64,000 nucleotides of DNA, from assembly GCF_018614585.1 (NCBI RefSeq), contig NZ_JAGGOI010000023.1, positions 180,875 to 244,874 on the forward strand. Reading direction: 5' to 3'. Below are positions 50,298 to 60,905 of this stretch, piece by piece. This stretch comes from Streptomyces sp. ISL-1 (GTDB lineage Bacteria > Actinomycetota > Actinomycetes > Streptomycetales > Streptomycetaceae). How positions within the stretch are numbered: the stretch's first letter is position 1; each line of letters begins with the position of its first letter. Made by a program: the position numbers and the translations under genes. The notes under the pieces are model-generated. The model worked only from the letters and a program-made list of their open reading frames with translations, had not been told where the DNA came from and searched no databases.

Positions 50298-50900
50298 CTA
50301 CTTGGCCGGGGGGGTGACCTTCTTCGCCACGGGCTTGCGGGGCGACGTGGACGGCGTGGCCTTGCGGGCGGCCGGAGGAGCGGGCTTCTTCGTCTCGGCC
50401 TTGGCCTCGGCCGGCTTCTCCTCGGCCTTCGGCGCCGCCTTCCCGGCCGGGGGCTCGACGGCGACGGCAATCTCGGCGATCTCGTCGGCCGCCTCGCCAC
50501 GCCACGACCTCACGGTCTGCTCGCCGTGCTCGGCGACCTTCTCGTACGCCTCACGAGCCTTGACGGCATACTCGGCGGCCACGCCGACACCGCGCAGCGC
50601 GAAGTCCTGAGCGCTCTCGCCCAGCTTCTTCAGGTCGGTGTCGAAGGTCTCGAGCACCTCGGTGACCTTGGCCTGAACGGTGGCCTGGGCCTCCTTGGCC
50701 TGGATGGTCACCTTCTCCTGCACGACCTTGGGGTCGGCGTTGCGTACGGCCTCGATACGGCTCGGGGCCTCGGCCTTGAGCTGCTCGATCAGCGCGGGAA
50801 CCTTCTTCGCCTGCTGGACGGCGAGGTCGGCCGTGCCGGCCGCGAAGTAGAGGGGGGTCGGGTCGGTGAGGGTCTTACGCAGGTCATCGGTGATGGCCAT
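50298..50900 (-). CDS. HbhA-like helical protein with Lys/Pro/Ala-rich tail
   Basis: Protein of 200 aa. The N-terminal 130 residues form long amphipathic helices (ADPKVVQEKVTIQAKEAQAT, TDLKKLGESAQDFALRG). The C-terminal 60 are Lys, Ala and Pro rich, as in the heparin-binding hemagglutinin of mycobacteria. There is no signal peptide. In streptomycetes it may bind membrane or polyanions; adhesion is not shown. It lies between an XRE regulator and DUF2516, all leftward. Confidence 0.75.
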   Translation of the reverse strand: MAITDDLRKTLTDPTPLYFAAGTADLAVQQAKKVPALIEQLKAEAPSRIEAVRNADPKVVQEKVTIQAKEAQATVQAKVTEVLETFDTDLKKLGESAQDFALRGVGVAAEYAVKAREAYEKVAEHGEQTVRSWRGEAADEIAEIAVAVEPPAGKAAPKAEEKPAEAKAETKKPAPPAARKATPSTSPRKPVAKKVTPPAK

Positions 50901-50933
50901 GACTGTGGGTCCTCCCGGATCGCACGTCGGTGT

Positions 50934-51371
50934 TCAGGCTGAGGGTTGGTCGGCGTCACTGCCGTCGGCCGTGCGGGGGCCGTCGTCGTCGGCACCCATT
51001 CCAGATGCATCCGTGCCGCTCACATCTATGCCGTTCTCCTTGCGGAAGGACTCGTAGATCTGCAGCAGCACTTGCTTCTGCCGCTCGTTGATCGAGGGGT
51101 CGGCGAGGATGACGGCGCGCGTCTCCAGCTCGTCCCGCTCCCGCTCATCGAGAATCCCGGCCCGCACGTACAGCGTCTCGGCGGAGATCCGCAGGGCCTT
51201 GGCGACCTGCTGCAGCACTTCCGCGCTCGGCTTGCGCAGCCCGCGCTCGATCTGGCTCAGATACGGATTGGACACCCCGGCGGCATCGGCGAGCTGCCGG
51301 AGCGAGAGCTGCGCGGTGCGCCGCTGCTCGCGCAGGTACTCGCCGAGATTGCCGACGTTGAGTGATGCCAT
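50934..51371 (-). CDS. XRE-family helix-turn-helix regulator
   Basis: Protein of 145 aa. The HTH spans about 8-65: LGEYLREQRRTAQLSLRQLA, then AAGVSNPYLSQIERGLRKPS. A helical middle (SINERQKQVLLQIYESFRKE) and an acidic tail follow. ATG 51371 is used. A perfect 13+13 bp palindrome 27 bp upstream is a good candidate for its own operator. It probably controls itself and the HbhA-like and DUF2516 genes downstream. Confidence 0.88.
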   Translation of the reverse strand: MASLNVGNLGEYLREQRRTAQLSLRQLADAAGVSNPYLSQIERGLRKPSAEVLQQVAKALRISAETLYVRAGILDERERDELETRAVILADPSINERQKQVLLQIYESFRKENGIDVSGTDASGMGADDDGPRTADGSDADQPSA

Positions 51372-51397
51372 GCCTTGATGGTGCACCAGGCGTGCTA

Positions 51398-51425
51398 ACT
51401 ATTGCAAGCAGGTGCTTGCAATAGT
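51398..51425. promoter_or_regulatory. Perfect palindrome upstream of the XRE gene (operator)
   Basis: ACTATTGCAAGCA (51398-51410) and TGCTTGCAATAGT (51413-51425) are exact inverted copies separated by two bases. The site is AT-richer than its surroundings and lies in the promoter region of the leftward XRE gene, 170 bp from nothing else but the divergent acetyltransferase. Confidence 0.75.
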
Positions 51426-51539
51426 GTGCCAAGGCACATGTGACACAGCACCGACTGAGCTGATGCACCAGGCATGACGACGAATCACGTCTCCGGGCAT
51501 ACGCATTCCCCGCAGCGGGCACAGCGGGGATCATGAAGT

Positions 51540-52457
51540 ATGCGCCCAGATGACTGGCACCTCACCGAAGACGTCGACGACTTTCTCGCCCGAGCCGGAG
51601 ACTTCCTGCGCTCCCGGCCCGGCCCGCACGTCATGCAGCTGACCTGGGCCGAAAGAGTGCGAGCGCGTGGGGCGGAGGCGTTCGGCACTGAGGCTCCTGT
51701 CTTCGGCGTGCTGGAGCGAGCAGGCGAGGTCCACGCCACCTTCTACCGCCTCCCGCCCCATGGTTTCGGCCTCTCCCCGCTCACGCCTGAGCAGGCCGAC
51801 TCCCTCGCCGCCCGCCTGGCCACCCTCGGGCACTCCCTTTCCCGCGCCAGCGCGGACCACGGCACGGCCACCGCTTTCGCCGAGGCATGGCAGCGGCACA
51901 CCGGGGCGACGTCGAAACTCCGCGACACGCAACTGCGTCTGTATCGCCTCGGCACGCTCACGCCACCGGAGCCGCTGCCGACGGGCCGTGGCCGCGTCCT
52001 GGGCGAGCAGGACCTTGAGCAAGTCATTTTCTGGTGCGGCGAGTTCGCCAAGGCCGTCGGGGAGGACGTTTCCATCGACGCCGACACGTGGGCCGACACC
52101 CGCTTCGCCGACAAGCGCTACACAATTTGGGAGACCCCGGACGGTACCCCTGTCTCTTTCGCGGGCATGAACCCGATGATCGGCGGCCAGATCCAGGTGG
52201 ACATCGTCTACACCCCCGCCCACCTGCGCGGGCACGGCTACGCGGGCGCCGTGACGGCAGAGGTGAGCAGGGCCGCGCTGGCCGCGGGCGCGAGGGACGT
52301 CGTCCTGTTCGCGGATCTGTCCAACCCCACCAGCAACGCCCTCTACCAGCGCCTCGGCTATCGCACGCTCACCGACTGGGCGGTGTACGACTTCGCGTAT
52401 GCCGAACCGGAAGTCAGCCAGGAAGGCGACAGGCAAGCGGACCGCGCCATCAGATGA
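51540..52457 (+). CDS. GNAT-family acetyltransferase, two-domain
   Basis: Protein of 305 aa. The N-terminal 140 residues form a degenerate GNAT-like half (GVLERAGEVHATFYRLPPHGF, then HSLSRASADHGTATAFAEAW). The C-terminal half is a canonical GNAT with QIQVDIVYTPAHLRGHGYAGAVTAEVSRAAL near 220-250 and the late NALYQRLGYRTLTDWAVYDF. Substrate unknown. It is the last core-type gene before the insertion element. Confidence 0.82.
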   Translation: MRPDDWHLTEDVDDFLARAGDFLRSRPGPHVMQLTWAERVRARGAEAFGTEAPVFGVLERAGEVHATFYRLPPHGFGLSPLTPEQADSLAARLATLGHSLSRASADHGTATAFAEAWQRHTGATSKLRDTQLRLYRLGTLTPPEPLPTGRGRVLGEQDLEQVIFWCGEFAKAVGEDVSIDADTWADTRFADKRYTIWETPDGTPVSFAGMNPMIGGQIQVDIVYTPAHLRGHGYAGAVTAEVSRAALAAGARDVVLFADLSNPTSNALYQRLGYRTLTDWAVYDFAYAEPEVSQEGDRQADRAIR

Positions 52458-52758
52458 CCTCGCCCGCCGAGACCTGACCCTGCTCTTCATCCACGAATTA
52501 GCGGCGCAGGATGAGAAACACCTACTGAGAGGTCGTTTTCATCTCTAGCACCCTGATTCATTCGGGTTTGCGAGGTGTTCGAATGCGGTGCTGGTGTGGC
52601 GCCTCATGGTTTTGAGCCGTGAGAGCCGGATGGTGTGACGCAGGGGGCAGCAGGCGGCTTGCGCCTGTCTCATCCCATGACGCCCGGTCCGCGGCCGTGC
52701 TTCCGCGGTCGCGAGCGCACGCCTGGGCGCACTCGATCCCGGGCGGTATGCCGAGGTC

Positions 52759-53603
52759 ATGACCGAACGTCTTCCGTACCCAAGTGATCTGTCCGATGCC
52801 CGCTGGGAGTTGATCGAGCCGGTCCTGGCGGCCTGGTGCTACGAACGCCATGGCCGGGCCCTGGGCTTCGGCCGTCCACCCGAGCACGACCTGCGCGAGA
52901 TCATGAACGCGATCCTGTACGTGGACCGCACCGGGGTGCAGTGGCGCTATCTGCCACACGACTTCCCGAACTGGAACACCGTCTACGGCTACTTCGCCAA
53001 GTGGCAGAAGAACGGCATCTTCGCCCAGCTCAACGGTCTGCTGCGGGAGTTGGTGCGCGAGCAGGAGGGCCGAACACCGAACCGTCCGCCTGTCTGGTCG
53101 ATGCGCAGAGCGTGAAGACCGCCCCCAGCGTTCCCGTCACGAGTCAGGGTACCGACGCGGGGAAGAAGATCGTGGGCAGGAAGCGCAGCATCATGACCGA
53201 CACGCTCGGGCTTCTCCTCGCGGTCCTGGTCACCGCGGCCAGTGTCCAGGACTCCGTGGCCGGGACCCAACTGCTCGACCGGGCCGCCCCCGACCACCCC
53301 GGCCTGCGCAAAGTCTGGGTCGACGGCGGCTACCGCAAGTACTTCGTCGAGCACGCCGCCACCCTCGGCATCGACATGGAGGTCACCACCCGCACCCCGG
53401 GAACCAGGAGGTTCACCCCTTTGCCGAAGCGCTGGGCCGTGGAGCGGACCTATGGCTGGCTGATGTTGAACCGGCGCCTGGCCCGCGACTACGAGACCCT
53501 CCCGGCCCGCTCCGAAGCCGTGACCCACCTCGCCATGACCGACCTGATGGCCCGCCGCCTCACCGGCGAGAGCACCATCTCCTGGCGCGACCCGACACCC
53601 TGA
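52759..53603 (+). pseudogene. IS5-family transposase, split by a -1 frameshift
   Basis: The first frame (52759-53115) encodes the N-terminal part, LPYPSDLSDARWELIEPVLA and WRYLPHDFPNWNTVYGYF. The second frame continues from about 53085 with LVDAQSVKT (first catalytic Asp), VGRKRSIMTDTLGLLL, KVWVDGGYRKYF (second Asp) and WAVERTYGWLMLNRRLARDYE (third, Glu). The DDE triad is complete but the reading frame is not. There is no A-rich slippery site at the junction, so I call it broken; a programmed -1 shift, used by some IS5-group elements, is the alternative. Confidence 0.8.
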
Positions 53604-53693
53604 ACCAGAAATCCTATTCCGGGATGAAGTGCTGGGAGGGAAGATCGCTGACGGGATCTTGTCCAGTTTGCGTACACGAGAAAGGATCGTGGC

Positions 53694-54236
53694 ATGTCCA
53701 GCGACCGTCTCATGCGTATCCACAGCGACGAGTTCCAGGCCATGGCCGAGAGGGTCCTGCGGGTCACCGAGCTCACCTCCCGCCTGAATGTCCTGCCCTT
53801 CGAGGCCGAAGCGGGCAAGGCCGAACTGTTGGAACAGATCCTCGGCAGGCCGCTGCCGCCGAGAGTCACGATCTATCCGCCCTTTTATACGGACCACGGT
53901 CTCCACCTCGACCTCGCCGAGCGCGTGTTCATCAACCAGAACTGCACGTTCCTGGACTACGCCGGCATCCGGCTCGGTGAGCGCGTGATGGTCGGCCCGA
54001 AGGTCACGTTCATCACCAGCGGCCACCCGGTCGATCCCGAAGAGCGGCGGCTGTACCTCACCGGCGCGCCCATCGATGTTGCAGAGAACGTGTGGATCGG
54101 CGCCGGTGCCACGATCCTGCCCGGCGTCAGCATTGGCCGTGATGCCGTGATCGCCGCTGGCGCTGTCGTTGCCGATGACGTTCCACCGGCAAGCCTGGTG
54201 ACCGGCACCAAAGCCACCGTGCACCGACGGTGGTGA
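53694..54236 (+). CDS. Sugar O-acetyltransferase (maltose/galactoside type)
   Basis: Hexapeptide-repeat acetyltransferase of 180 aa. After a helical start come YPPFYTDHGLHLDLAERVFINQNCTFLDYAGIRLGERVMVGPKV (left-handed beta-helix coils), the catalytic His in TSGHPVDPEER near 105, and WIGAGATILPGVSIGRDAVIAAGAVV near 130. It would acetylate a terminal hydroxyl of a sugar with acetyl-CoA. It is complete and lies inside the outer inverted repeats of the IS element. Confidence 0.88.
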   Translation: MSSDRLMRIHSDEFQAMAERVLRVTELTSRLNVLPFEAEAGKAELLEQILGRPLPPRVTIYPPFYTDHGLHLDLAERVFINQNCTFLDYAGIRLGERVMVGPKVTFITSGHPVDPEERRLYLTGAPIDVAENVWIGAGATILPGVSIGRDAVIAAGAVVADDVPPASLVTGTKATVHRRW

Positions 54237-54365
54237 CGGCCTCTCCGAAGCCCCACCAACCGCCGATTCCGGGATGAAACTACGGGAGAAAACGACCTCT
54301 GAGCTCACCACAATCCCGGCGACCACAACCCGTCGGGACTGCGAGAGCACGGCCCGCCTACCGGG

Positions 54366-54472
54366 ACTTGAGTGAGACACGCCGACGCATCCCGTCTCGC
54401 TCAAGTCCGGGCACCGCAGGTCAGCGCAGCATGATGCCCGGACTCATCTGACACAGGACAACCAGCGTCCGC
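54366..54472. repeat. Repeated module, copy 1 (hairpin plus conserved box)
   Basis: A hairpin (ACTTGAG(T)GAGAC...GTCTC(G)CTCAAGT, 54368-54407) is followed by GGCACCGCAGGTCAGCGC and later GACTCATCTGACACAGGACA. The same order of hairpin, GCAGGTCAG box and a GACA-rich box occurs at 56.2 and 62.8 kb. Confidence 0.6.
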
Positions 54473-54492
54473 GGCAAGCAGTTCGGTGGCCG

Positions 54493-54816
54493 ATGCGTAC
54501 TCGTCCGCACCGGGCCATTCCCATTGGGACCCGAACGGCGGTCGCTGGCCGCCTCCTTGGAGACAACCCTCCGCCTGTACCTGCACGAGCCAGGCCCTGC
54601 TGGCAGGGCCTCGCCCTCGCCGACAACGAAGCGAAGTTCGAGCAGTTCAAAGCCGAGTTCAACCGACGACTGCCACAAGAACGGGCGCTCCGGACCACGG
54701 CCCGGGCGTGGTTCCTCACCGAACTCAAGCTAACTGCCATGCGCATCGAAGCAGTCGCGCAGCACGATCGCCCGGAGCCAGATCTGGGATTTGTTGTCCG
54801 GTCGGAGAGCCGCTAG
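54493..54816 (+). CDS. Possible small gene or C-terminal gene fragment
   Basis: The last 65 codons (LADNEAKFEQFKAEFNRRLP, RALRTTARAWFLTELKLTAM) read as a convincing amphipathic helical protein. The first 40 codons are Pro/Arg low complexity. No good ribosome site is seen. It may be the 3' end of a larger gene whose front was lost when the neighbouring element inserted. Confidence 0.35.
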   Translation: MRTRPHRAIPIGTRTAVAGRLLGDNPPPVPARARPCWQGLALADNEAKFEQFKAEFNRRLPQERALRTTARAWFLTELKLTAMRIEAVAQHDRPEPDLGFVVRSESR

Positions 54817-54888
54817 TTGACCTTCACCTTGGGGGAGGCCACAGCATCAAAAGGCCGGGCGACGTGCTCGGCATGAGGAGGAGCGAGC

Positions 54889-55968
54889 ATGGGGTTGCTG
54901 ACCATCGGGGCGTTCGCGAAAGCGTCCGGGCTGTCACCGAAGGCGCTGCGTCTCTACGACCAGCTGGGCCTGCTGACCCCCGCTCGCGTCGACCCGGTGA
55001 CCGGCTACCGCCTCTATGCCCCAGAACAACTGGACCAGGCCCGGCTGGTCGCCTGGCTCCGCCGCCTGGGTATGCCCCTGGCCCGCATCCAGCACGTCTG
55101 CACGCTGGAGGCAGGCGCGGCGGCCCAGGAGGTCCGCGCCTTCTGGGCCCAGGTCGAGGCCGACACCGCCACACGGCGGGACCTGGCCACCTTCCTCATC
55201 GGCCACCTGTCCTGGAAGGACGCTGCCGTGTCCCCAACCGCCAAGCCCCTGGGCATCCGTTACGCCGCACTCTCCGACGCCGGCCTGGTCCGCGAGAGTA
55301 ACCAGGACACCGCCTACGCCGGATCCCGCCTGCTCGCCGTCGCCGACGGCTTCGGCCGCAGCGGAGCCCCCGCCAGCGCCGCTGCCATCGACGCACTCAA
55401 GCGACTCGAAACCGACAGCATCCCGGCAGGCAATCTCCTCAACGTCCTTGAAGACGCCATCGAACAGGCCAATCAAGCCGTGCACGGAGTCGCCGAAACC
55501 GACCCTTCCCCGCAAGAGGTCGGCACCACGCTCACCGCGATGCTCTGGACCGGATCGCAACTGGCCCTCGTCCACATCGGCGACTCTCGCGCCTACCTCC
55601 TGCGCGACGGAGACCTCTTCCAGATCACCCACGACCACACCATGGTGCAGTCGATGGTCGACGAAGGACGCCTCAGCCCGGAAGAAGCCACATCCCATCC
55701 CCAGCGGTCGCTGCTGATACGAGCCCTGGCCGGAGGAGGCGAAGTCACCCCCGACATGCGCCTGCACGATGCCCAGCCCGGAGACCGCTACCTGCTCTGC
55801 TCCGACGGCCTGTCCACCGTGGTGCCGACCGAAGAAGTACGCCACGTCGTCACAATGGTCAGCGACCCAGAGCAGGCAGTACGCGAACTTGTCGCCCTGG
55901 CCAACCAATCCGGCGGCCCCGACAACGTCAGCTGCGTAATCGCCGACGTGCTGGAGCTCCAGCAGTAG
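54889..55968 (+). CDS. MerR-PP2C fusion: DNA-binding regulator with phosphatase domain
   Basis: Protein of 359 aa. Residues 1-70 are a MerR HTH (LLTIGAFAKASGLSPKALRL, YRLYAPEQLDQARLVAWLRRLGMPL); a short helical dimerisation stretch follows to about 115. Residues 124-356 are a PP2C phosphatase with its metal aspartates in ESNQDTAY, VADGFGRSG, LLCSDGLS and GGPDNVSCV, and the IGDSRAYLLRDG strand. So a predicted Ser/Thr phosphatase is fused directly to a promoter-binding domain. ATG follows GAGGAGGAGC. The 3' 160 bp are duplicated at 60661. The substrate is unknown. Confidence 0.88.
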   Translation: MGLLTIGAFAKASGLSPKALRLYDQLGLLTPARVDPVTGYRLYAPEQLDQARLVAWLRRLGMPLARIQHVCTLEAGAAAQEVRAFWAQVEADTATRRDLATFLIGHLSWKDAAVSPTAKPLGIRYAALSDAGLVRESNQDTAYAGSRLLAVADGFGRSGAPASAAAIDALKRLETDSIPAGNLLNVLEDAIEQANQAVHGVAETDPSPQEVGTTLTAMLWTGSQLALVHIGDSRAYLLRDGDLFQITHDHTMVQSMVDEGRLSPEEATSHPQRSLLIRALAGGGEVTPDMRLHDAQPGDRYLLCSDGLSTVVPTEEVRHVVTMVSDPEQAVRELVALANQSGGPDNVSCVIADVLELQQ

Positions 55969-56151
55969 GAGCGAGCGGCATGCACTTCACCATGCACCAG
56001 CTCCGCTCTCAAGAACTGATCCGCGCGGCGGAGGAGTACCGACTCGCTCGCGAAGCACGGAAGTGCAGAGCAACGTCCCCGACCGCCACAACCACCAAAC
56101 CGGGCCAAACCCGCCTACGGCTGTCGGCCTGGCTCCGGAGCTGAAAGGCCA

Positions 56152-56212
56152 CGCTGCCTGCGGTTGAGCGGGACAACAAGCACCAGCCTGTCCCACTCAA
56201 CCGTAGGCAGCG
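56152..56212. terminator. Very long hairpin after the MerR-PP2C gene
   Basis: 24-bp arms (56152-56175 and 56189-56212) pair with only two G-T wobbles around a 13-nt loop. It forms the first part of repeated module copy 2. Confidence 0.85.
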
Positions 56213-56290
56213 CAGGTCAGGGCTCCGTCCTGTCCAGACATATCCGAGACAGGACACCGAGGCTGAGCAAGATAGTCGTCGTCTTGGCAG
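56152..56290. repeat. Repeated module, copy 2
   Basis: The 24-bp hairpin is followed directly by GGCAGCGCAGGTCAGGGC and then CCAGACATATCCGAGACAGG, in the same order and spacing as the copies at 54.4 and 62.8 kb. On the minus strand the box reads CPVSDMSGQDGALTC, close to CPVSDESGHHAALTC in copy 1. Confidence 0.6.
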
Positions 56291-56600
56291 GACATCTGCC
56301 GTAAAGCCTGCCCTCCCCTGTCCTCGGCGCGAGAGCGTCTGAGGCGCCTCGTGGGACCCAGTGATCGTGGTAGGCAAGGCGGGTGCTCGGCCGGCTTCCT
56401 CTCGATAAGCAGCTCGACGGCTTGCGATCCACGCTCTCCCAGAACGAGATCTTGACCGACGTGATGACCAGGGCGGCGGCGTCGGAGCTGCCACGCGACG
56501 CACGCGACGGCGGGGATCCCGGCGTGCGTCGCGAAACAGGTGGCCAGACCGATCAGGAATCGAGAAGCGCGGGCCCCCGGGCCGCAGCTAGCGTGAGCGC

Positions 56601-56690
56601 CATGGACATCACCATTCACCCGAGCTTCCTCCCGCACCACGCTCCGGACGCATCCCTGGCCTTCTTACGCAACCGCCCGGAGGTGGTCCC
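56601..56690 (+). pseudogene. N-terminal remnant of a VOC (glyoxalase-fold) gene
   Basis: ATG 56601 begins DITIHPSFLPH..PDASLAFLRN, the start of the VOC proteins often found beside UvrA-like resistance ATPases (DITIHxSFLPHxDPDASLAFYRD). Homology ends after about 28 codons and a stop follows soon. It is a cut gene, not the complete VOC gene at 56845. Confidence 0.55.
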
Positions 56691-56844
56691 GGTGGTCCTC
56701 CTTCTCGTGCGGGCCGGGCCCGGTTGAGACGAACGGCCAACGGCGAAATCGCCATCCGGGGCGATCGGGCTGTCGATTTCCGGACTTCCCGTTCGTCTTT
56801 GAGCCAGACAATCCCGACCAGAACCCATGACTTCAGGAGTGACC

Positions 56845-57201
56845 ATGACCGGCTCTTCCACTCAGGGAATCAAGACCGTGCTGCATCCCGTTTCCGACCT
56901 GGCGACGGCCAAGGAGGTGTACGCCGCCCTGCTCGGCGTACCGCCGCAGACCGACGAGTCCTACTACGTCGGCTTCGAGGCCGCGGGCCAGCACATCGGG
57001 TTGGTGCCGGGCGGTGGACCGCAGGGCATGACCTCCCCGGTGGCCTACTGGCACGTGCCGGACCTCGAGGCGAAGCTGGCCGAGGTGACAGCCGCGGGGG
57101 CCACCGTGAAGGAGCCCGCGCACGACGTCGGTGGCGGCCGCCTGGTGGCCACCGTCACCGACCCCGATGGCAACGTCCTCGGGCTGCTTCAGGACCGATG
57201 A
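56845..57201 (+). CDS. VOC-superfamily protein (glyoxalase/bleomycin-resistance fold)
   Basis: Protein of 118 aa with one pair of beta-alpha-beta-beta-beta units. KTVLHPVSDLATAKEVYAALLG is at the start, with QHIGLVPGGG and the C-terminal TVTDPDGNVLGLLQD (metal-site Asp/Glu region). Function in the family ranges from metal-dependent isomerases to drug sequestration. ATG 56845 has AGGAG upstream. Its stop touches the start of the PPOX-like gene (TGAGTG). Confidence 0.82.
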   Translation: MTGSSTQGIKTVLHPVSDLATAKEVYAALLGVPPQTDESYYVGFEAAGQHIGLVPGGGPQGMTSPVAYWHVPDLEAKLAEVTAAGATVKEPAHDVGGGRLVATVTDPDGNVLGLLQDR

Positions 57202-57679
57202 GTGCCGACCCCCCGCTCCCGCGCTCAGCGTCGTCGCGACACCGAGCGTCGGCTCAGCCACGACAAAGATGTCTGGGTGGCCAGTGCCTCGCCGGACGGT
57301 GCGCCGTATCTGGTGCCGCTGTCCTTCGACTGGGACGGCGAGGCGCTGCGGATGGCCACGCCGACCGACAGCCCGACCGGTTGGGGGCACCTCCCGGCCG
57401 AAGGCCGGGGGAGAACCTGGCCTGCAACCGAACCGTTCGGCCGGGGCGGGGCCACACCCGCGACGTGTCCATGACCGAGGGCGAAGTCGAGGTCCTCGAG
57501 ATCGACGCGCTGCCGCAGCAGCGGGTGACCGGTTCGCCGCTCGCACCGGCTTCGACCCGCGTGCGCCGGCCACCCCGTACCGCTGGTCCCCCATCTCCCC
57601 GCGCTGCATCCGGGCCTGGCGCGAGGTGAACGAGCTGGCCGATCGCGAGCTGATGCGGGACGGCCGCTGGTTGGTCTGA
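57202..57679 (+). pseudogene. PPOX-family (F420/flavin) enzyme broken by insertion and frameshift
   Basis: Three frames are needed. The first reads RRLSHDKDVWVASASPDGAP and LVPLSFDWDGEALRMATPTD. After a palindromic insertion a second reads NLACNRTVRPGRGHTRDVSM and EGEVEVLEIDALPQ. A third gives RAPATPYRW and REVNELADRELMRDGRWLV. Put together, this is a complete pyridoxamine-phosphate-oxidase-like protein of about 150 aa. The first break coincides with the palindrome at 57383; the second lies near 57520. Confidence 0.7.
57383..57414. repeat. Small palindromic insertion in the PPOX gene
   Basis: GGGGGCACCTCCCGGCC followed by GAA and GGCCGGGGGAG is a compact palindrome of the kind scattered through streptomycete genomes. 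Relative to the expected protein it adds about 32 bp and shifts the frame. Confidence 0.6.
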
Positions 57680-57833
57680 CGCCTCGGCGGGCACGCCGCG
57701 TGGCCGGGGCCCAGAGGCTCCGCGGCCGCAGCGAAGGAGAAGCAGACGTACTTGCTCGAAGCTGGTCAGATTGAACCAGGCGACGCCGACGGAGACCGCG
57801 AAGGCGGCCCCCCGCCCAACAGATGGAGACACG

Positions 57834-60227
<2,394 letters not shown>

Positions 60228-60260
60228 CCAAGGGCGTCGCGGACACCTAGACGAGTTCTC

Positions 60261-60503
60261 TCATCTGTTTCGACTCGTCCGACTCGCGGACCGATAAGTG
60301 ATGTTGTCGCAGCGACGAGCAGCAGGAACCTGCTGCGCAAGCGCTGGATGCGGGTAGTCGATGCCAGGCACAAAGAATCCGACCGCGCCCCGGAGCGCGA
60401 ACACCACGAGGGCGATGCAGGCATACCCGACCATGAGGATCCCGGCAGAGATCGCCCACCAATTCACCTGCCGACGCGGCAGTGAGGGGATCGTCACGGT
60501 CAT
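60261..60503 (-). CDS. Possible small membrane protein, 80 aa
   Basis: From ATG 60503 the frame reads TVTIPSLPRRQVNWWAISAG and then one long hydrophobic stretch (ILMVGYACIALVVFALRGAVGFF), then a polar tail. The mix of a basic front and a membrane span looks genuine, but the ribosome site is weak and the tail looks unstructured, so it may be truncated. Confidence 0.4.
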   Translation of the reverse strand: MTVTIPSLPRRQVNWWAISAGILMVGYACIALVVFALRGAVGFFVPGIDYPHPALAQQVPAARRCDNITYRSASRTSRNR

Positions 60504-60559
60504 TGGTTGGACTCTATGGAAGACGGCGTTCGTCTGGCCCAGTTCGAGCTGTAGTGCAG

Positions 60560-60840
60560 GCCAGAGTGGTGGTGCCGACCGAGACAGGGGGCTCGGCACC
60601 ACGGCCGAGGAGGTGACCGAACAGACCCTGCAAGCCATCGCCGCCTGACCCGGCCGCCCGGTCGTCACAACGGTCAGCGACCCAGAGCAGGCAGTACGCG
60701 AACTCATCGCCCTGGCCAACCACTCCGGCGGCCCCGACAACGTCAGCTGCGTGATCGCCTACGTGCTGGAGCTCCAGCACGTAGAAGCGAGCGGCATGCA
60801 CTTCACCATGCACCGGCTCCGCTCACCATGCACCCGTCAT
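60560..60840 (+). pseudogene. Duplicated 3' tail of a PP2C gene
   Basis: 60661-60824 is about 93 percent identical by eye to 55846-56008, the end of the MerR-PP2C gene and its flank. It encodes VSDPEQAVRELIALANHSGGPDNVSCVIAYVLELQ, preceded by pieces such as VVVPTE and TTAEEVTEQTLQAIAA with a stop between them. It has no start, HTH or N-terminal phosphatase motifs. Confidence 0.75.
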
Positions 60841-60905
60841 CGAGCCACGAAATGCCTCGGTCAGCTGTTCTGGGTGAGGGAGGGGTTATGCCGGTGCAAG
60901 TCTGG

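Larger units (their letters stand above)
52528..54300. mobile_element. IS5-family element with a passenger acetyltransferase gene
   Basis: Terminal inverted repeats AGAGGTCGTTTTC (52528-52540) and GAAAACGACCTCT (54288-54300) bracket 1.77 kb. Inside are an IS5-type transposase in two frames (52759-53603), a degenerate internal copy of the right end (around 53614-53640, sharing ATTCCGGGATGAA with 54266-54278), then a sugar O-acetyltransferase gene. I see no clear target-site duplication. Either the IS mobilised an extra gene using an outer end, or two related ends flank a captured gene. Confidence 0.65.

Noticed and set aside
56724..57629. 301-codon plus-strand frame across the VOC and PPOX genes
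   Set aside because: Only a short piece (NLACNRTV...DALPQ) is gene-like, and that belongs to the frameshifted PPOX pseudogene.
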